Source: Plotosus lineatus
Taxonomy: Eukaryota; Chordata; Actinopteri; Siluriformes; Plotosidae
DNA: 64,000 nucleotides
Assembly (NCBI GenBank): GCA_024760905.1
Contig: CM045733.1
Location: forward strand, 31,601,001 to 31,665,000
Direction: 5' to 3'
Notes under the pieces: generated by a model
Told to the model about the DNA's origin: nothing
Seen by the model: only the letters and a program-made list of their open reading frames with translations
The model's database searches: none
Made by a program: the position numbers and the translations under genes
Part shown: in pieces, positions 32,189-44,927 of the stretch
How positions within the stretch are numbered: the first letter of the stretch is position 1
Layout of the letters: the number at the start of each line of letters is the position of its first letter

Positions 32189-32760
32189 TTTATAAAATAA
32201 TATTCATCTCAATTTAACACGGTATCTGTTGTACCGTTAACGTTTAAAGGAAGCCAATGGAGACAAGGAGACAAGTAAAAAGGAAGAAGTAAAAGCAATT
32301 AGCTGAGGACAAATGTGATTAACATTGTACAGACAGCTCACACACAACTGCATTCATCCCAGACATACCAGTCTCTGCCACTACAGGCTTGTGATTGCAG
32401 TACCAAAGTTTTAAATAACAGTTATGGACAGGTCTCATGGCTCATAATTAATATGGACACACTTGCGGTCTCTAGCTATCTTTCCTGCTATTAAGTCTCA
32501 GTGTTGTACCAATCAATTAGCCTAAATCACATATCTACAGCTTGTCATTAAACTATCACCATATCTGACTGTGTGGATCTGATTACAGTATTTAACTATG
32601 TCTTCAAACTGATGTGTGAATTTGTCTTGATGACAGCAAGGACCTATGCAGTCAGATATCCTATCAAAATTAGAAGATTTACCAATCAAACTTGACAATC
32701 AGTAATACCGGCCCAATCATCACCTCAGACCTTGACATGATGGTACAAGCCTTGAGGGAG

Positions 32761-32819
<59 letters not shown>

Positions 32820-33511
32820 TGTGTGTGTGTGTGCCTGTGTCTTTTGGGGAAGTGAAGAACTATGAATCCTTGAGACTCTGTGTTATAAGTATGCTGACCT
32901 TAAAATTGAAGGGTAATCAATAAAGTGCATGTGTAAGAATGCAAATCAGAAAGTAAATCAGAGTCAGTCTGACACATGAGACCCTCTGTATTACATATGC
33001 CACAGCATGGCTCATGTGTCAGCATAAACTCCAATAATGATATAAGGGCAACATTTTTGTGCCCCAAAGCAATTTTCACATTCTCACAGACGACTTTTCC
33101 CCCCCTCTGGAATAAAGATGATTTTGTTAAAAAAGACGGACAGACAGACAGACAGGCAGACAGACAGACAGACAGATAGATCTTCCGGGAACAGGCACTA
33201 CAATAATCACCCAGAACTCTTCCATGCCCTATTACACACAGCTGTTCCACATGACACTAATCACAGCTCTTCATAATTAAGGACTCAACACATACTCTCA
33301 TTCTATTTAGCACTGTTTATGCTCCATGGTAGCAGCACAATCTGATTGGTCCTCTATCTGGGGGATAATAAGCTATTAATGATTCGCAAAGTATGTTATG
33401 AAGAATTATTTAGCTCAAGATGGGTTTTTTTGGAATTGGCAGATACCCTTCGGACATCTGAATGATTCTCTATATCATACAAAAGCTGAATGCTATAATT
33501 GTTTTATTATT
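32189..33511. other. nell2 intron with (TG)n and (CAGA)n
   Basis: (TG)n at 32761-32833 and (CAGA)n at 33134-33180. Otherwise nothing recognised. Confidence 0.55.
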
Positions 33512-33842
33512 CGTTAATTCATTCATTTTCTGAACCACTTAATCCTAATTAGGGTCACGGGGAGGCTGGCGCCCATCTCATCTGACTCGGGGTGAGGGCA
33601 GAGTACACCCTAAACAGCTTGCCAGACCATTTCAGGGCAAATACACATTGAATCACTTACACTCCAACCCAGGGGAGATTTGGAACAGCCAGTGAACGTA
33701 CTGTGCATGTTTTTGGACTGTGGGAGGAAACCCACACAAGCACGGGAGAACATGCAAACTCCACACAGAAACACCCGAGCTGGGAATCGAACCCAGAACT
33801 GTCTTGCTATGAAGCAGACATGCTAACCACGATGGTGCCATA
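33512..33842 (-). mobile_element. second-family tRNA-SINE with L2-like tail
   Basis: Tail TGAACCACTTAATCCTAATT, body GTTTTTGGACTGTGGGAGGA and ACATGCAAACTCCACACAG, head GGAATCGAACCCAG (complement of a B box) to ATGCTAACCACGATGGTGCC. Essentially complete. Confidence 0.85.
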
Positions 33843-34135
33843 AGATAAGATAAGATACAGCTTTATTAATCTCACAATGGAGAAATTCACTGTTACAGGC
33901 TCTTGAGGTACTATCAGTAGGGGGTGCAAAAATAGATACAAGTACGAACATACACACATACATATATATTATATAAGTAAATAAATAAATAGATACATAA
34001 ATAGTATAAATTACTAAACAATAAAAGAAAAGAAAAGAATGGAGCAACTTTGTAGACTGGCCTATATTAAAGTGTAATGTATCTGAGGGCAGAGTTGATG
34101 GGTTGATATGGTTCACAGTCAGTGGGGTAGATGTG
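33843..34135 (-). repeat. interspersed repeat fragment with (GATAA)n end
   Basis: Begins AAGATAAGATAAGATA and TTTATTAATCTCACAATGG then GAAATTCACTG. In fish this pattern is the 3' end of dispersed retroelements. Superfamily not determined. Confidence 0.4.
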
Positions 34136-36042
34136 GTTGATTAAAGTGCACGGGGGTTTTTATTGCACATAACCGGTATTTTCACAGACAGTTACAAAGT
34201 GGCGTGCCACTTGAAAAACCATGCCAATGATGGTTTTATTATTTCTTCAAAATATCTTGAAGTCCAGAGATAATTAATATGGACACATTTGGCTCGTGTG
34301 AGACAGCGGGAACTGCTGCATGCTAGTCCCTGCCAATGCTGCTTCAAGTACCTCCTTAACAAATTCCAGAAAAATATTAAACAAAATATGGAATTAAAAT
34401 ATTTGATAGGAAAGACATATTTTTAGTTTCATTATGACTAAAGTATTTACATTTGGTTCAGCGGCTCTTTATTTCATCAGTAAAGTATTATTCCATGAAT
34501 TGAGACTGATATTTTTGGCACGTTCAGAACACTGTTGTTATTGATTACTGAAAATTGATTGTGATGACAAAATAGCATTTGAATGACCTTCACTTAAAGA
34601 TGGATATATAGTGGCTTGCAAATTGGTTAGAAATGAACAAGAATGTATTATACACTATGCTTCGTGATGTGTCTCAGAAATATATTATTAGCTTAAACTG
34701 ATATCCTGCTTAATTCTTCATTTTTTAGGAATTGGATATTTTTTTGTGCGGCTACTTTTTGTATATTCAAACTCAAGAGAAACTGATTTCTAATACAAAC
34801 AGTCCACTCTGTTTACAGGGAAAACCTTAAAGACCAGTTTAAATTTAGTTGGAGTTGTATTAAAATCCAATACAAGTTACCACCTCCATAAACAAGCAAT
34901 CTGTTTGGATAAGTTACAAATAAATTAATCGTCATTATATGTAAATGCACAGTTCCTAAAGTTCCATGAGTGGATAAACCTGCATTATAATAAATCTCAA
35001 GCATCACACTTGGTGAGGATATTTGAGACTAGGTCCTGGAAGTCTCCTGGGGTTCTTCAGTTATGCATTTGTTTAATCTGCAAGCTGTAATGAACTGTTA
35101 CACTTAGTAATTCATCTGAACTACAGAGAGATGTCCACACCATAAGAGTTGAATTAAAACTTAATTCAGTACTGATTAAACTCTATGGATCAGACTGCAG
35201 TAGCATCAGATTCCATTTATACCCATTAATACTGATATCAAAACACCAGAATCCTACCACAGTACAAGTAACCTGATAGATCATCTTAAAAATCAAACTA
35301 GAGCATGCAGCATTCATTACTGATATTAATCATTAGCTGAAATCTGTCAATCACAAATAAGAGAAATTTAACTGTAGTTTTAATTATAATGTTTTTATTG
35401 TACGAACCTATTTATAGAGTTTTTGTTTGATTCACTATGTTTGTGTTTTGCGTGCGTTTCTGTGGGTTAATTGAATCATACTATAGTTTAATCATTTGTT
35501 GTAATGATCATGTGTTACTTACAATCATTTTTTCAAAAAATGAAAAACAAATATATTTTAGTTACAGCTGGAATTTTATGGAAGCTTTTTTTTCTAAATT
35601 GAAGCATAATTCCAGTATACAAACCATTAAAAATAGCGAATATAGTTAATGTTTTTTTTTTATTTAACAACTACTAGCTAACATTAATCAGAACAAAAAG
35701 AGTAGACTGAAAGCCTAAACTTGCCTGTGTGCATTTCCTAACACTATTGGTATGATAAATATGTGAATTAATAATAATACGGTAAATATGATATTTTTAA
35801 CAGTTTTCCTTATCTATATAGAGGAATATAAAAACCATACGCTCACATAATCCTGGTCTGAAACACTGCTACACAGGCATGGATATTTATTTAAAAAAGA
35901 ACTAAGATCTTGTATAATATCTTGTTCTTAGATGTTTGGTACTCGGTAGGACTCTGGGTGCTTTGTTATACCTTTACAGTAACTAGGATTTTTTTTTTGA
36001 CAGTTTTTCCTTCCACTGATCTCATTTCAATGCAGCATGTAC
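34136..36042. other. nell2 intron, no feature recognised
   Basis: About 1.9 kb of AT-rich sequence without recognised transposon ends. Confidence 0.5.
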
Positions 36043-36193
36043 CTTTGTTCTCCATGATGGACAGACAGCAACACACCCGAGTTGAATTTATCTTGTCTGA
36101 GTGTCAGCAGTAGGGTGATCTCCACTCTGCCTCTGAGCTTTCCCAGAATTCTCTCTGCAACTCCTGCTGAGGCTCGAACACTCCTCCTTGTCC
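36043..36193 (-). CDS. nell2: nell2 exon: N-terminal part of TSPN/laminin-G-like domain
   Basis: This exon encodes 49 full codons with entry phase 1 and exit phase 2. It reads TRRSVRASAG... then LRGRVEITLLLTLRQ and FNSGVLLSVHHGEQ, matching the beta-strand segment of the NELL TSPN domain in which SGV and SVHH are conserved. The acceptor is a T-rich tract ending CCAG and the donor is AAAG/GTACAT. It is the most 5' exon I can recognise; the preceding exon must end in phase 1. The next exon supplies the G that completes an arginine codon. Confidence 0.85.
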
Positions 36194-37021
36194 CTGGAAA
36201 AAAAAAAAAAAACAGTACAGTTAAAACCTCTGTGTTACATATTCGGGAATTTGTATTACAATGGGATGTGGCTAAGCATGTGAATGAGTTTAAATTTCAT
36301 TTAAGGAGTCATGAAGATATGACGGTTTCGTAATCATACTGTACAATGTTTTTGTTGTTGTTTTTTTTTTTTTTTTTTTTATAAACAGATGGATGAAGTA
36401 TGAGACATGAAATGCAATAAAATGACTTTGTAATTATTACCTTAATGAGACAATCAGAATAGGACAGAAATCAATATTCACTTTAAAAAAAAACATCTAC
36501 GTTTCATTCCAAATTTTAAGGATGCTAATTTTTTTTTTGTTTTTAATTGTTGAAATTGGTTCCCTGTGAGTGAAATAAGTAACGTTAACCCAACTGGTTA
36601 GAGTACTGTATATCCAATCTGGAGTGATCGTGCATGTGCAGAGCCCTGAATAAAATTAAACTCTGTGCTGTTACCAAAAAAGAGATTGAAACCCAGATTG
36701 CTTCTGCAAAAGCCACATTACTGCTACACTTGTCTTCATTAATAACAGAACGCTTTGTGTAATTAGTTTGCATTAGTACAATTGAAATTGATTCCACTAC
36801 TCACTCAATACAATTGATATATTAATTATGCATCATATTTTTTTTTTCAAACCTGGTCAACCACATTGGTTTTTTTGATTGTTTGTTTGTTCATTCGTTT
36901 TGTTTTGTTTTTGTTTTTTTCAGTTGATCTTGTTGTCGTTGTTGCATTTATATGCATGTTCTCTGGTTGACTCCAACAATCTTAAAAAACAAATTAGTAC
37001 ATGAACTGTCCCAAGGAATGC
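36194..37021. other. 5' of last found nell2 exon; nothing recognised
   Basis: A poly(A) run at about 36196-36211 and a poly(T) near 36361-36380. The preceding nell2 exon should lie somewhere between here and the right edge or beyond; I could not find it. Confidence 0.4.
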
Positions 37022-39458
37022 AGCCATGAGGGGGGCACAAGCCAGTGCTCTCACTCATACCGGTCCCAAGCCCGGATAAATGTAGAGGGTTGTATCAGGA
37101 AGAGCATCCGACGTAAAATCTGAGCCAGATCAAATATGCAAAACCCAAATATTACCTCCATACCGGATCGGTCAAGGCCCGGATAAACGATGACCACCAT
37201 CAGTGCTGTTAACCAACAGAATGCTGGTGGAAATTGGACGACTGTTAATCGAAGGAGAGGCGGGAGGAGTGTCCGTAGGTGGAGAGAGGAGGAAAAGAAT
37301 GAGTATAGGACTGAGAGTAGGGACTCTGAATGTTGGAACTATGACAGAAAAAGTAGAGAGCTGGCTGACATGATACAGAGGAGGAAGGTGGACATACTGT
37401 GTGTTCAAGAGACCAGGTGGAAAGGTAGCAAGGCTAAAAGCTTAGGAGCGGGTTTAAGCTGTTCTATCATGGTGTGGATGGGAAGAGAAATGGAGTAGGA
37501 GTCATCTTGAAGGAGGGGTTGGTCAGGAATGTTCTACAAGTGAAAAGAGTGTCAGACAGAGTGATGAGTCTTAAGTTAGAAATTGAAAGCGTGATGTTCA
37601 ATGTTGTTAGTGCTTATGCCCCACAGGGGTACACATAAGTAGTAGTGGGTGAGAGTGTTACCAAACAGCATAGGCTGGTGGTGTGCAGGATGACACTGAT
37701 GTTGAGGAAGGTGAAGAAGGCAAAGGCAGAGCAGAAGACAAGTGGTGGAAGCTGAAAAAGGAAAAGTGTCATGTTGTCTTCAAGGAGGAGTTGAAACAGG
37801 CATTGGGTGGTCAGGAACTGCTTCCAGATGACTGGACAGCCACAGCAAATGTGGTCAGGGAGACGGGTAGGAGAACACTTGGTGTGTCCTCTGGAAGGAA
37901 AGTAGATAAGGAGACTTGGTGGTGGAATGAGGAAGTGCAGGAGTGTGTACAGAGTAAGAGGTTAGCTAAGAAGAAATGGGACATTGAGAACACCAAAGAG
38001 AGAAAACAGGAGTACAGGGAGACACAGCGTAAGGCGAAGGTAGTGGTGTCAAAGACCAAATAGAGGTAATATAGCATAAACGTATGATGACTTGTATGCT
38101 AGGTTGGACAATAAGGAGGGAGAAAACGATTTATAAATTTTGGCACAGGAGAGAAATAGAGATTGGAAAGATATGCAGCAAATTAGACTGATTAAGGACA
38201 GAGAGTGAAATGTATTGGCTGGTGACACAAGTGTGCTGGGAAGATGGAAAGAGTACTTTGAAGAGCTGATGAATGAGGAAAATGAGAGAGAAAAAGAGTA
38301 GAAGAGGTGACCGTTGAGAAGCAGGAAGTAGCAAAGATTAGTAAGGGTGAAGTGAGGAGGACATTGAAGAGGATGAAGAGTGGAAAGGCATTTGGTCCTG
38401 ATGACATACCGGTGCAGGTATGGAAGTGTCTCGGTCAAATAGCAGTAGATATTCTGACAAGAACATTCAACAAGATCTTAGAGAGTGAGCAGATGCCGGA
38501 GGAATGGAGGAGAAGTGTGCTGGTGCCCATTTTTAAGAACAAGGGAGACGTGCAGAGTTGTGGCAACTACAGAGGGATAAAGTTGATGAGCCATACAATG
38601 AAGTTATGGGAAAGAATAGTGGAAGCTAGACCAAGGATTTGTGAACAACAGTTTGGCTTCATGCCAAGAAAGAGCACCACAGATGCAGTGTTTGCTTTGA
38701 GGATGTTAATAGAGAAGTACAGAGAAGGTCAGAGGAAGCTGCATTGTGCCTTTGTGGATCTGGCGAAAGCATAAGACAGGGTGCCGAGAGAGGAACTGTG
38801 GTATTGCATGAGGAGGTCTGAAGTGACAGAGAAGTATGTTAGAGTGGTGCAGGACATGTATGAGAGATGTAAGACAGTGTTGATGTGTGCTGTCAGCATG
38901 ACCAAAGAATTCAAGGTAGAGGTGGGACTGCACCAAGGATCAGCTCTGAGCCCCTTCTTGTTTGCTATGGTGATGGACAGGCTGACAGACGAGGTTAGAC
39001 AAGATTTCCTATGGACTATAATGTTTGCGGATGACATTGTGATCTGCAGTGAGAGCAGAGAACAAGTGGAGGAAAATCTCGAGAGGTGGAGGTATGCCCT
39101 GGAAAGGAGAGGAATGAAGGTTGGCCTCAGTAAGTCAGAATGCATGTGTGTGAATGAGAAGGACCCAAGAGGAACGGTGAGGTTACAGGGAGCAGAGATA
39201 AAGAAGATGGAGGATTTAAAGTACCTAGGCTAAACAATCCAAAGCAATGGAGAGTAAGGAAAAGAGGTGAAGAAGCGTGTGCACTGAGAAAAAGACAACA
39301 GGAGGCAGAGCTGGAAGTAGCAGAGATGAAAATGTTGAGGTTCTCTTTAGGAGTAACGAGGATGGATAGGATCAGGAATGAGTACATCAGAGGGAAAGCA
39401 CATATTAGAGGTATTGGAGACAATGTCAGAGACGCTCGATAGAGATGGTTTGGACATG
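37022..39458 (+). mobile_element. degenerate RTE LINE, internally deleted
   Basis: 5' UTR at 37022-37180 (GGGTTGTATCAGGAAGAGCA), endonuclease N-terminal half to YAP at 37620, then a deletion removing the rest of the endonuclease. The RT part is in broken frames: NGKAFGPDDIP-like at 38370, NYRGIKLMSHTMKLWERIVE, a stop replacing the residue after LAKA in the catalytic block near 38770, and MFADDIVICSESREQ intact at 39020. It ends at GAGATGGTTTGGACATG and joins a SINE tail. Confidence 0.92.
37190..39233 (+). pseudogene. RTE endonuclease/RT pseudogene
   Basis: Open stretches at 37190-37498, 37683-38063, 38307-38774 and 38781-39233 correspond in order to endonuclease N-terminus, linker, RT fingers/palm and RT thumb. 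Frameshifts, stops and two deletions separate them; the ADDI motif is preserved, the upstream VDL..AYD block carries a stop. Confidence 0.9.
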
Positions 39459-39603
39459 TTATAGCCGTCAGCAAGTTTATGTTCTGTGATGGCCTAGCAA
39501 GCTGTCCAGGGTGTACTCTGCTCTCGCCCCGAGTCGGCTGTGATGGGCACAGGGTTGCTCCCTGCAACCCGATTTAGGATTAAATGACTCAGAAAATGAA
39601 TGA
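39459..39603 (+). mobile_element. L2-like SINE tail fused to the LINE end
   Basis: GTGATGGCCTAGCAAGCTGT, CCGAGTCGGCTGTGATGGGC and ATTAAATGACTCAGAAAATG form an L2-type tail. No head or body. Fused exactly where the LINE stops. Confidence 0.75.
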
Positions 39604-39794
39604 ACGTCATTCATGCAATCATTAAAGAGTATGTATTTTCATCAGTGTTTTTCAAGGCTATATTTAAAGTTCAGTGTTCTTCTACACCTCGAGATTCTAA
39701 TGGTCTCAGATAGTCCAGAAATTTAAAGCCAATAAACAGATAAACAGGAAAGAATTGAGGGACCAATATGAAATAACTAAAAATAAGAATTGTT

Positions 39795-40030
39795 CCAGTG
39801 GTGTTGTGGTTACCACCTCCACAGTCCAGCGACGTGAACATTTTGTTCCAAATTGCTCTTAGGTGGGAGTGTGAATGGTTTTGTGTGTGCGTGTGTTGGC
39901 CCAGCGATGGACTGACGAGCTATTCAGGGTGTACCCTTCTAGGCATAGGCCTAGAGTCAGCTGAGTTAGGCTTCAACCTTCCCATAACCCTAATAGGATC
40001 AAGTCTTCTTGGAATTGTGTACAGGGACAT
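39795..40030 (+). mobile_element. second-family SINE, diverged
   Basis: GTTGTGGTTACCACCTCCAC (tRNA-like start) and TGAGCTATTCAGGGTGTACC tail motif. Confidence 0.45.
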
Positions 40031-41208
40031 AGTCAGAAAAGCTCCAGGAAGCATCAAAAGTGGGTTTCATGATCAAGTGTCCACAAACTTTTGTGCCAAT
40101 TTTCCTGACCGGCTATTTTTAGACCTACCTGATTAATCTTCCACTTTAGCTTGAAGCTTCCTTCACCTAAGAATCACCCACTGCTCCTGAACATGGTCCT
40201 ACATAGATAGACTGAAGTTTGCTGAGAATTTGGTACCATGTGGTTACCCTAAAGATGAAAATGTCTTAAAATTGGCAACCTAAAGATTGAACTTACTGAA
40301 AATAATTGAAACTCAAGTCATTATTGAACAAAAGGTCATTTTCTTGTTTCATTAATTATCATCATTTATCATTTATTGTATTGTTTATTAATTATTCAAT
40401 GAAAAGCTTCACTGAGCTATTACTGAAATAAAGCTTAGAAACAAGAATGTAGTTAAAAGTGCTTTATGGTCCTGAAAATCCAGACATTTGTATTTGTAAT
40501 GATTTATGATCACACTATCTGGTGTCAGGCAGAATAAGAGTGGGATTCCTTAAATCTGGTTTACCATTAGATTTCTTATGCATGTTATCATAGACTTTTT
40601 TTTTTTTTGTCATAGTTGCCTCTGGCTTCTGCTTCATTAAGAATTAATCCAGCCACAGGAATAGCTGTAGTTTTGCAAAACCGCTTTGTAACGATCTGAT
40701 TTAAACTACTATATTAAGTAAAACTGAATAAAATTGAACAGTAAAGAAAACAGTTTGCATTAATGCTGAAGACTGACGAATCGGAAACTATTCTCCTAGC
40801 TAATGATTGAAGAGTGAAGGGCTCAGATGAGGGAGGTACACCAGATGGACAGCTATCCATAACAGCTTTTATCTCTAAGGAGCTTTCATGAGTGCAAGGC
40901 AGAAAATCTGAATGCATGATGCACTGTCCAAGTGTTAATAGTCTAAATAATCAGCACCAAACAGAGCGGAAATCAGCCTGACAGCCAAACAAGCCTTTTT
41001 GCATTTCTAAAACAAAGCCAAGTGGATTTGAATTGATGTGATTCACATCAAGTCCAAATTTGAGACCAATCTAGCACAAAACCAACTAAAAAACATGTAC
41101 TGACATAATGCCAAAAAATGTAGATCAATACAATAGAGTATAGTGTACATATTACAAAGAGATTGTGTCATATGATTAGCTCACTATCTCAGTATAATTA
41201 ACAATTAT
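40031..41208. other. intergenic or intronic, no feature recognised
   Basis: No coding motif or transposon end recognised. Confidence 0.5.
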
Positions 41209-41219
41209 GCACTGAAGAT

Positions 41220-41548
41220 TATGGGACAGCGGTGGCCTGGTGTTAAAGGGCGCTGGATCGCTGATTCTGAAGTTGGGAGTTCGAGTCCCACTCGCCACAA
41301 GGTTGTCACTGTCCCCTCAGTGCAGCTAACTGGGTAATCAAATGCTGGCCATGTCTCTCACGGCCTAGGGTGAGAGGCATGTAAAAGAACAATTTTTGAC
41401 TTTCATAAAGCGTGTTTCTGTCTCTTGCTAAAGGGTTGTGTCAGGAAGGGCATCTGACGTAAAAACCTATGCCAAATCAAACATGCGACTCAGATGATTC
41501 ACTGTGGCGACCCCGAGAAAAGGGAAAAAGCCGAAAGGAAAAGAAGAA
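41220..41548 (+). mobile_element. full-length tRNA-SINE with RTE tail and exact TSD
   Basis: Eleven-base duplications GCACTGAAGAT at 41209-41219 and 41549-41559. B box GTTCGAGTCCC near 41280. Body CAGTGCAGCTAACTGGGTAA. RTE 5' UTR part GGGTTGTGTCAGGAAGGGCA, 3' part CACTGTGGCGACCCCGAG and AAAGCCGAAAGGAAAAGAAG. A good reference copy. Confidence 0.93.
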
Positions 41549-41844
41549 GCACTGAAGATGAGGTGGATTCCCCCAAATGGAACCTGAGCAGGTGTCTCTT
41601 TAGCATTCTTTAAGAGTTATCATGAACAACATGAAAACACAAGAAATGCAAGCTAAACTGGATTTCTACTGCTCATATTTACATATTTTAACCATGATAC
41701 CGAGGCAGGTAATGTGAGTTCACTTCAAACTGAGCTAAGTGCTTTGAAGTCTTTGGAGTATATTCATTCAGAGTTTAGTACATACTACTTAAAAACATAA
41801 GTACATTATGCTCCGTAAAGGTCTTTTAATGTATACTTGTTGTC

Positions 41845-42138
41845 GTTCGTGTAATCCTAATTAGGGTCGCGGGGAGGTTGGCGCCCATCCCAGCGGACTC
41901 TGGGTGAGGGCAAAGTACACCCTGGACAGCAGGGCGGAAACATGCTGACAGCTCTGCAGCCTACTTCGAAAGTCAGCAATGGTTCTTTTACATGCCTCAC
42001 ACCATAGACAGTGAGAGACATGGCCAGCTTATGATAACCCAGTTAGCTGCACTGGGGGACAGTAACAACCCATTGATAGTGGGGCTTGAACCCCCAACCT
42101 TGAGATAGGCAATCCAGCACCTTTATTTCCAGAGTCCC
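41845..42138 (-). mobile_element. tRNA-SINE with L2-like tail
   Basis: TAATCCTAATTAGGGTCGCG, TACACCCTGGACAGC, GATAACCCAGTTAGCTGCAC and GGGCTTGAACCCCCAACC in order. Confidence 0.85.
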
Positions 42139-42309
42139 ACAGTGAAATTTGTGAACATTCATCTTCAGTGTTAACAGACAACAGCAGTGGCTGCTTTCAT
42201 CCAGTGGATAATCTACTGCTTTGAGCCTCACTCGGACACAGCTTCCATACTGTCCTGCTGATCCGCTATTCAGTTCCACTCTCAGCACAGCGTTCATGCA
42301 TGTGCACGT

Positions 42310-42311
<2 letters not shown>
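42139..42311. other. short open stretch on minus strand, unrecognised
   Basis: The minus strand is open for about 55 codons (NAVLRVELNSGSAGQYGSC and onward), cysteine-containing, but it has no family motif I know and the frame runs into a SINE and a (CA)n. Probably unrelated sequence. Confidence 0.25.
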
Positions 42312-42356
<45 letters not shown>

Positions 42357-42488
42357 CAGCCAGCCTGCATCCACCACCAATGTGCAAAACACACCAGACC
42401 AATAGTTCATGACATTCATCCACTAACTCTGCTAGGGTGTGTTCACAGTTAGCATAACACCTATACAGTTGCGCTCTTGCAATTCGTG

Positions 42489-42565
<77 letters not shown>
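42312..42565. repeat. (CA)n and (TG)n(TA)n microsatellites
   Basis: CA at 42312-42352; TG then TA at 42488-42565 directly abutting a truncated SINE. Confidence 0.96.
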
Positions 42566-42567
<2 letters not shown>

Positions 42568-42815
42568 CTGTCTTCCTTTTGGCTTTTTCCCTTTTACTCA
42601 GGAGTCGCCACAGCAAATCATCTGATTCGCACGTTTGATTTGGCAGAGGTTTTTATGTCGGATCCCCTTCCTGTCACAACCCTTTTTTAGCAAGGGACAG
42701 AAACACGCTGACGGCTTTGCAGCTACTCTTTACGAAAGTCAGCAATGGTTCTTTTACATGCCTCACACCATAGACAGTGAGAGACATGGCCTGCCTTTGA
42801 TAACCCAGTTAGCCA
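42566..42815 (-). mobile_element. RTE-tailed SINE missing its head
   Basis: TTTTGGCTTTTTCCC, GTCGCCACAGCAAATCATCT, GGATCCCCTTCCTGTC, then body to TAACCCAGTTAGCC. The tRNA head is lost at a (TA)n tract. Confidence 0.85.
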
Positions 42816-42838
42816 CACATATAATATATATATATATG

Positions 42839-43041
42839 CTAATATGCTAATTTTTTGAGATAGGAATTTTGTAATTTCATGAGCTGATTGTTAAAATCAT
42901 CAGTATTAAAACAATAAAAGACCTGAAATATTTCAGTTGGTGTGCAATGAGTCTAAAATATATGAAAGTTTAATTTTTATCAGTACATTACAGAAAATAA
43001 TGAACTTTATCACAATATGCTAATTTTTTGAGAAGGACTAG
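42839..43041 (-). mobile_element. solo Tc1 terminal inverted repeat
   Basis: About 200 bases identical in layout to the right end of the Tc1 copies at 12.3-12.5 kb and 26.95-27.16 kb (ATTTCAGTTGGTGTGCAATG, AACTTTATCACAATATGCTA, GAGAAGGACTAG). The rest of the element is absent. Confidence 0.9.
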
Positions 43042-43042
43042 T

Positions 43043-43045
<3 letters not shown>

Positions 43046-43092
<47 letters not shown>
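43046..43092. repeat. (TG)n microsatellite adjoining the foldback element
   Basis: Forty-seven bases of GT ending exactly at the GTGAGGCGC terminus; a (CA)n lies at the far end of the neighbouring element. Confidence 0.97.
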
Positions 43093-43098
<6 letters not shown>

Positions 43099-43313
43099 CG
43101 CTCGTAGCCAGTCACGTATGGTGCTTGTGAGACAAAGCACGGCTTATCCGGACTTCCGATCTTTCAAGTGAGCAAGTGAGGCTGGAGTACTAAACAAGTA
43201 TTCAACGTGCACTTGCTCACTTGAAAGATCGGAAGTCTGAATAAGTCGCCCTTTGTCTCACAAGCGCCATACGTCACTTGCGACAAGCACCTACATTCGG
43301 TGGAGCGCTTCAC
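43093..43313. mobile_element. foldback MITE of an unclassified TIR family
   Basis: Arms 43093-43178 and 43210-43313 are inverted copies (inner 35 bases almost perfect: ACTTCCGATCTTTCAAGTGA) around a loop of about 31 bases. The outer ends GTGAGGCGCTC and GCGCTTCAC match the neighbouring element. No coding capacity. Confidence 0.75.
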
Positions 43314-43317
43314 ATAT

Positions 43318-44927
43318 GTGAGCCACTCCACCGAAAGTAGGCTCTCGTGTCCAAAAATGAAAAATGAGCTTTTTACGCAGTCAGATAGAGGAGAGCCAAA
43401 GCTGCAAAATGCAGCAAAAAGTTTGTCAATACCTTGAAAACTGACCGAGCTATACCATTTCTTGTGTCAGCATTCAACTAAAAATTTCACAAGACGTTTT
43501 AGAGAATAATGAGCACAAGGATTGCACTTCTTCCAAGATCATTCGTCCTTCGCAACCAAACATTTTTATGCACTTCAGTCATATAAACTTTTAGAACACG
43601 TTTAGGAAAAGTTATCATCCTCATTTTAATCCCCCAAAATTAACAAAAAAAACAACTTTTTTTTTTTTTCATTTCTGTTTATTCCAATAAGATCAGTATA
43701 TATCTTTTCGACCATTATATAAAGGTTCAAATGCCTTCAAATGATACTGACTGAAAAAAAAAAACACTGTCAGGTTCAAACAATCACACTGAAATTAAGA
43801 AAACTATATAACAAAACTCTCTGATCTCTTCATACAAGTAAGTTTCATCAACTCTGTCCTCAGCATTATCATTATCATTATCATTATCATCTATATCCTG
43901 CTCAGCAGATAAAATCACATCTTCTTCACAAACACCAGTCATCACACTTTAATTAACAGATGCCTCTTCTTCATCAATATCAAAATCAAAATCTTCATCA
44001 ACACAGCTGGCATCATCATCATCAGTTTGTTTATATGTAAAAGGAATGAAACATTTAAGTATTTTCAGGTGCTGACCAATTTTCGTACAAAACTAAACAA
44101 CCCATGATCCAGCATGTCCAGTCCAGACAAGACTATACACAAATCAAATAATTAAAAAAAAATCCCATCATCAAATTTTGCATGCAGAGAAAAATATTCA
44201 CCGGCGACATAACCTTCAAAAAACGCCAAGCATTCCGGCATCGTCAAAGCCCAATTCTCACATCGATTTTGGCATCTATACTAATTCTGCTAGACATCAC
44301 AGATGACATTTCACTCTCCTTTTCCAGAAATTAAGTGTATTCACAATCTTATAAATAAACTTAATGACTGTTATTGAAGAGAGTTGGAAATAAATTCAGC
44401 ATTCAATTAACCAGAAGTTAACATCGGAAGTTAACGTATAACGGGCACTGCACATGTGTAAGCCCAAGCTGACCAATCAGTGTGCTCGCTTCAGATCTTC
44501 CTTAGCAACTAGCCTGCATTGTTTACGAGCATATCATATTCATAACCTTTATTGTATTCACTAAAATGGCATGGAAGCTCATTTTAATATCAAAACAGTA
44601 TCCAAAATGGAAAGAGTGCTTCACGGCAGTTCTTCTGGTGTCTGGATTATAGTGTGTCTTATACTGAACTCCGTGAATAATTGCAACAAAAATTAGTAAG
44701 TTTTGGTACTGTTTTTATCCAGTTTTATGAAGGAACTCGCCAGAAAAATGGAAACAAGGACATTTTTCCTGAGTTTTAGTCGATTTCACGTGAGCGAGTG
44801 ATAGTTGAATACTTGTTTTAATAATTTATGCAAAAATCCGAATTTCGATAAAAATGGACCGTTTTTACTTTTTTGACCTTCATCTCAAAAGTGGTCCGTG
44901 CGACAAGCGCCTACCTTCGGTGGAGCG

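Noticed and set aside
42139..42311. Possible extra nell2 or other exon (minus-strand open frame with cysteines)
   Set aside because: It does not match the missing N-terminal NELL2 sequence, and the open frame continues through repeats on both sides.
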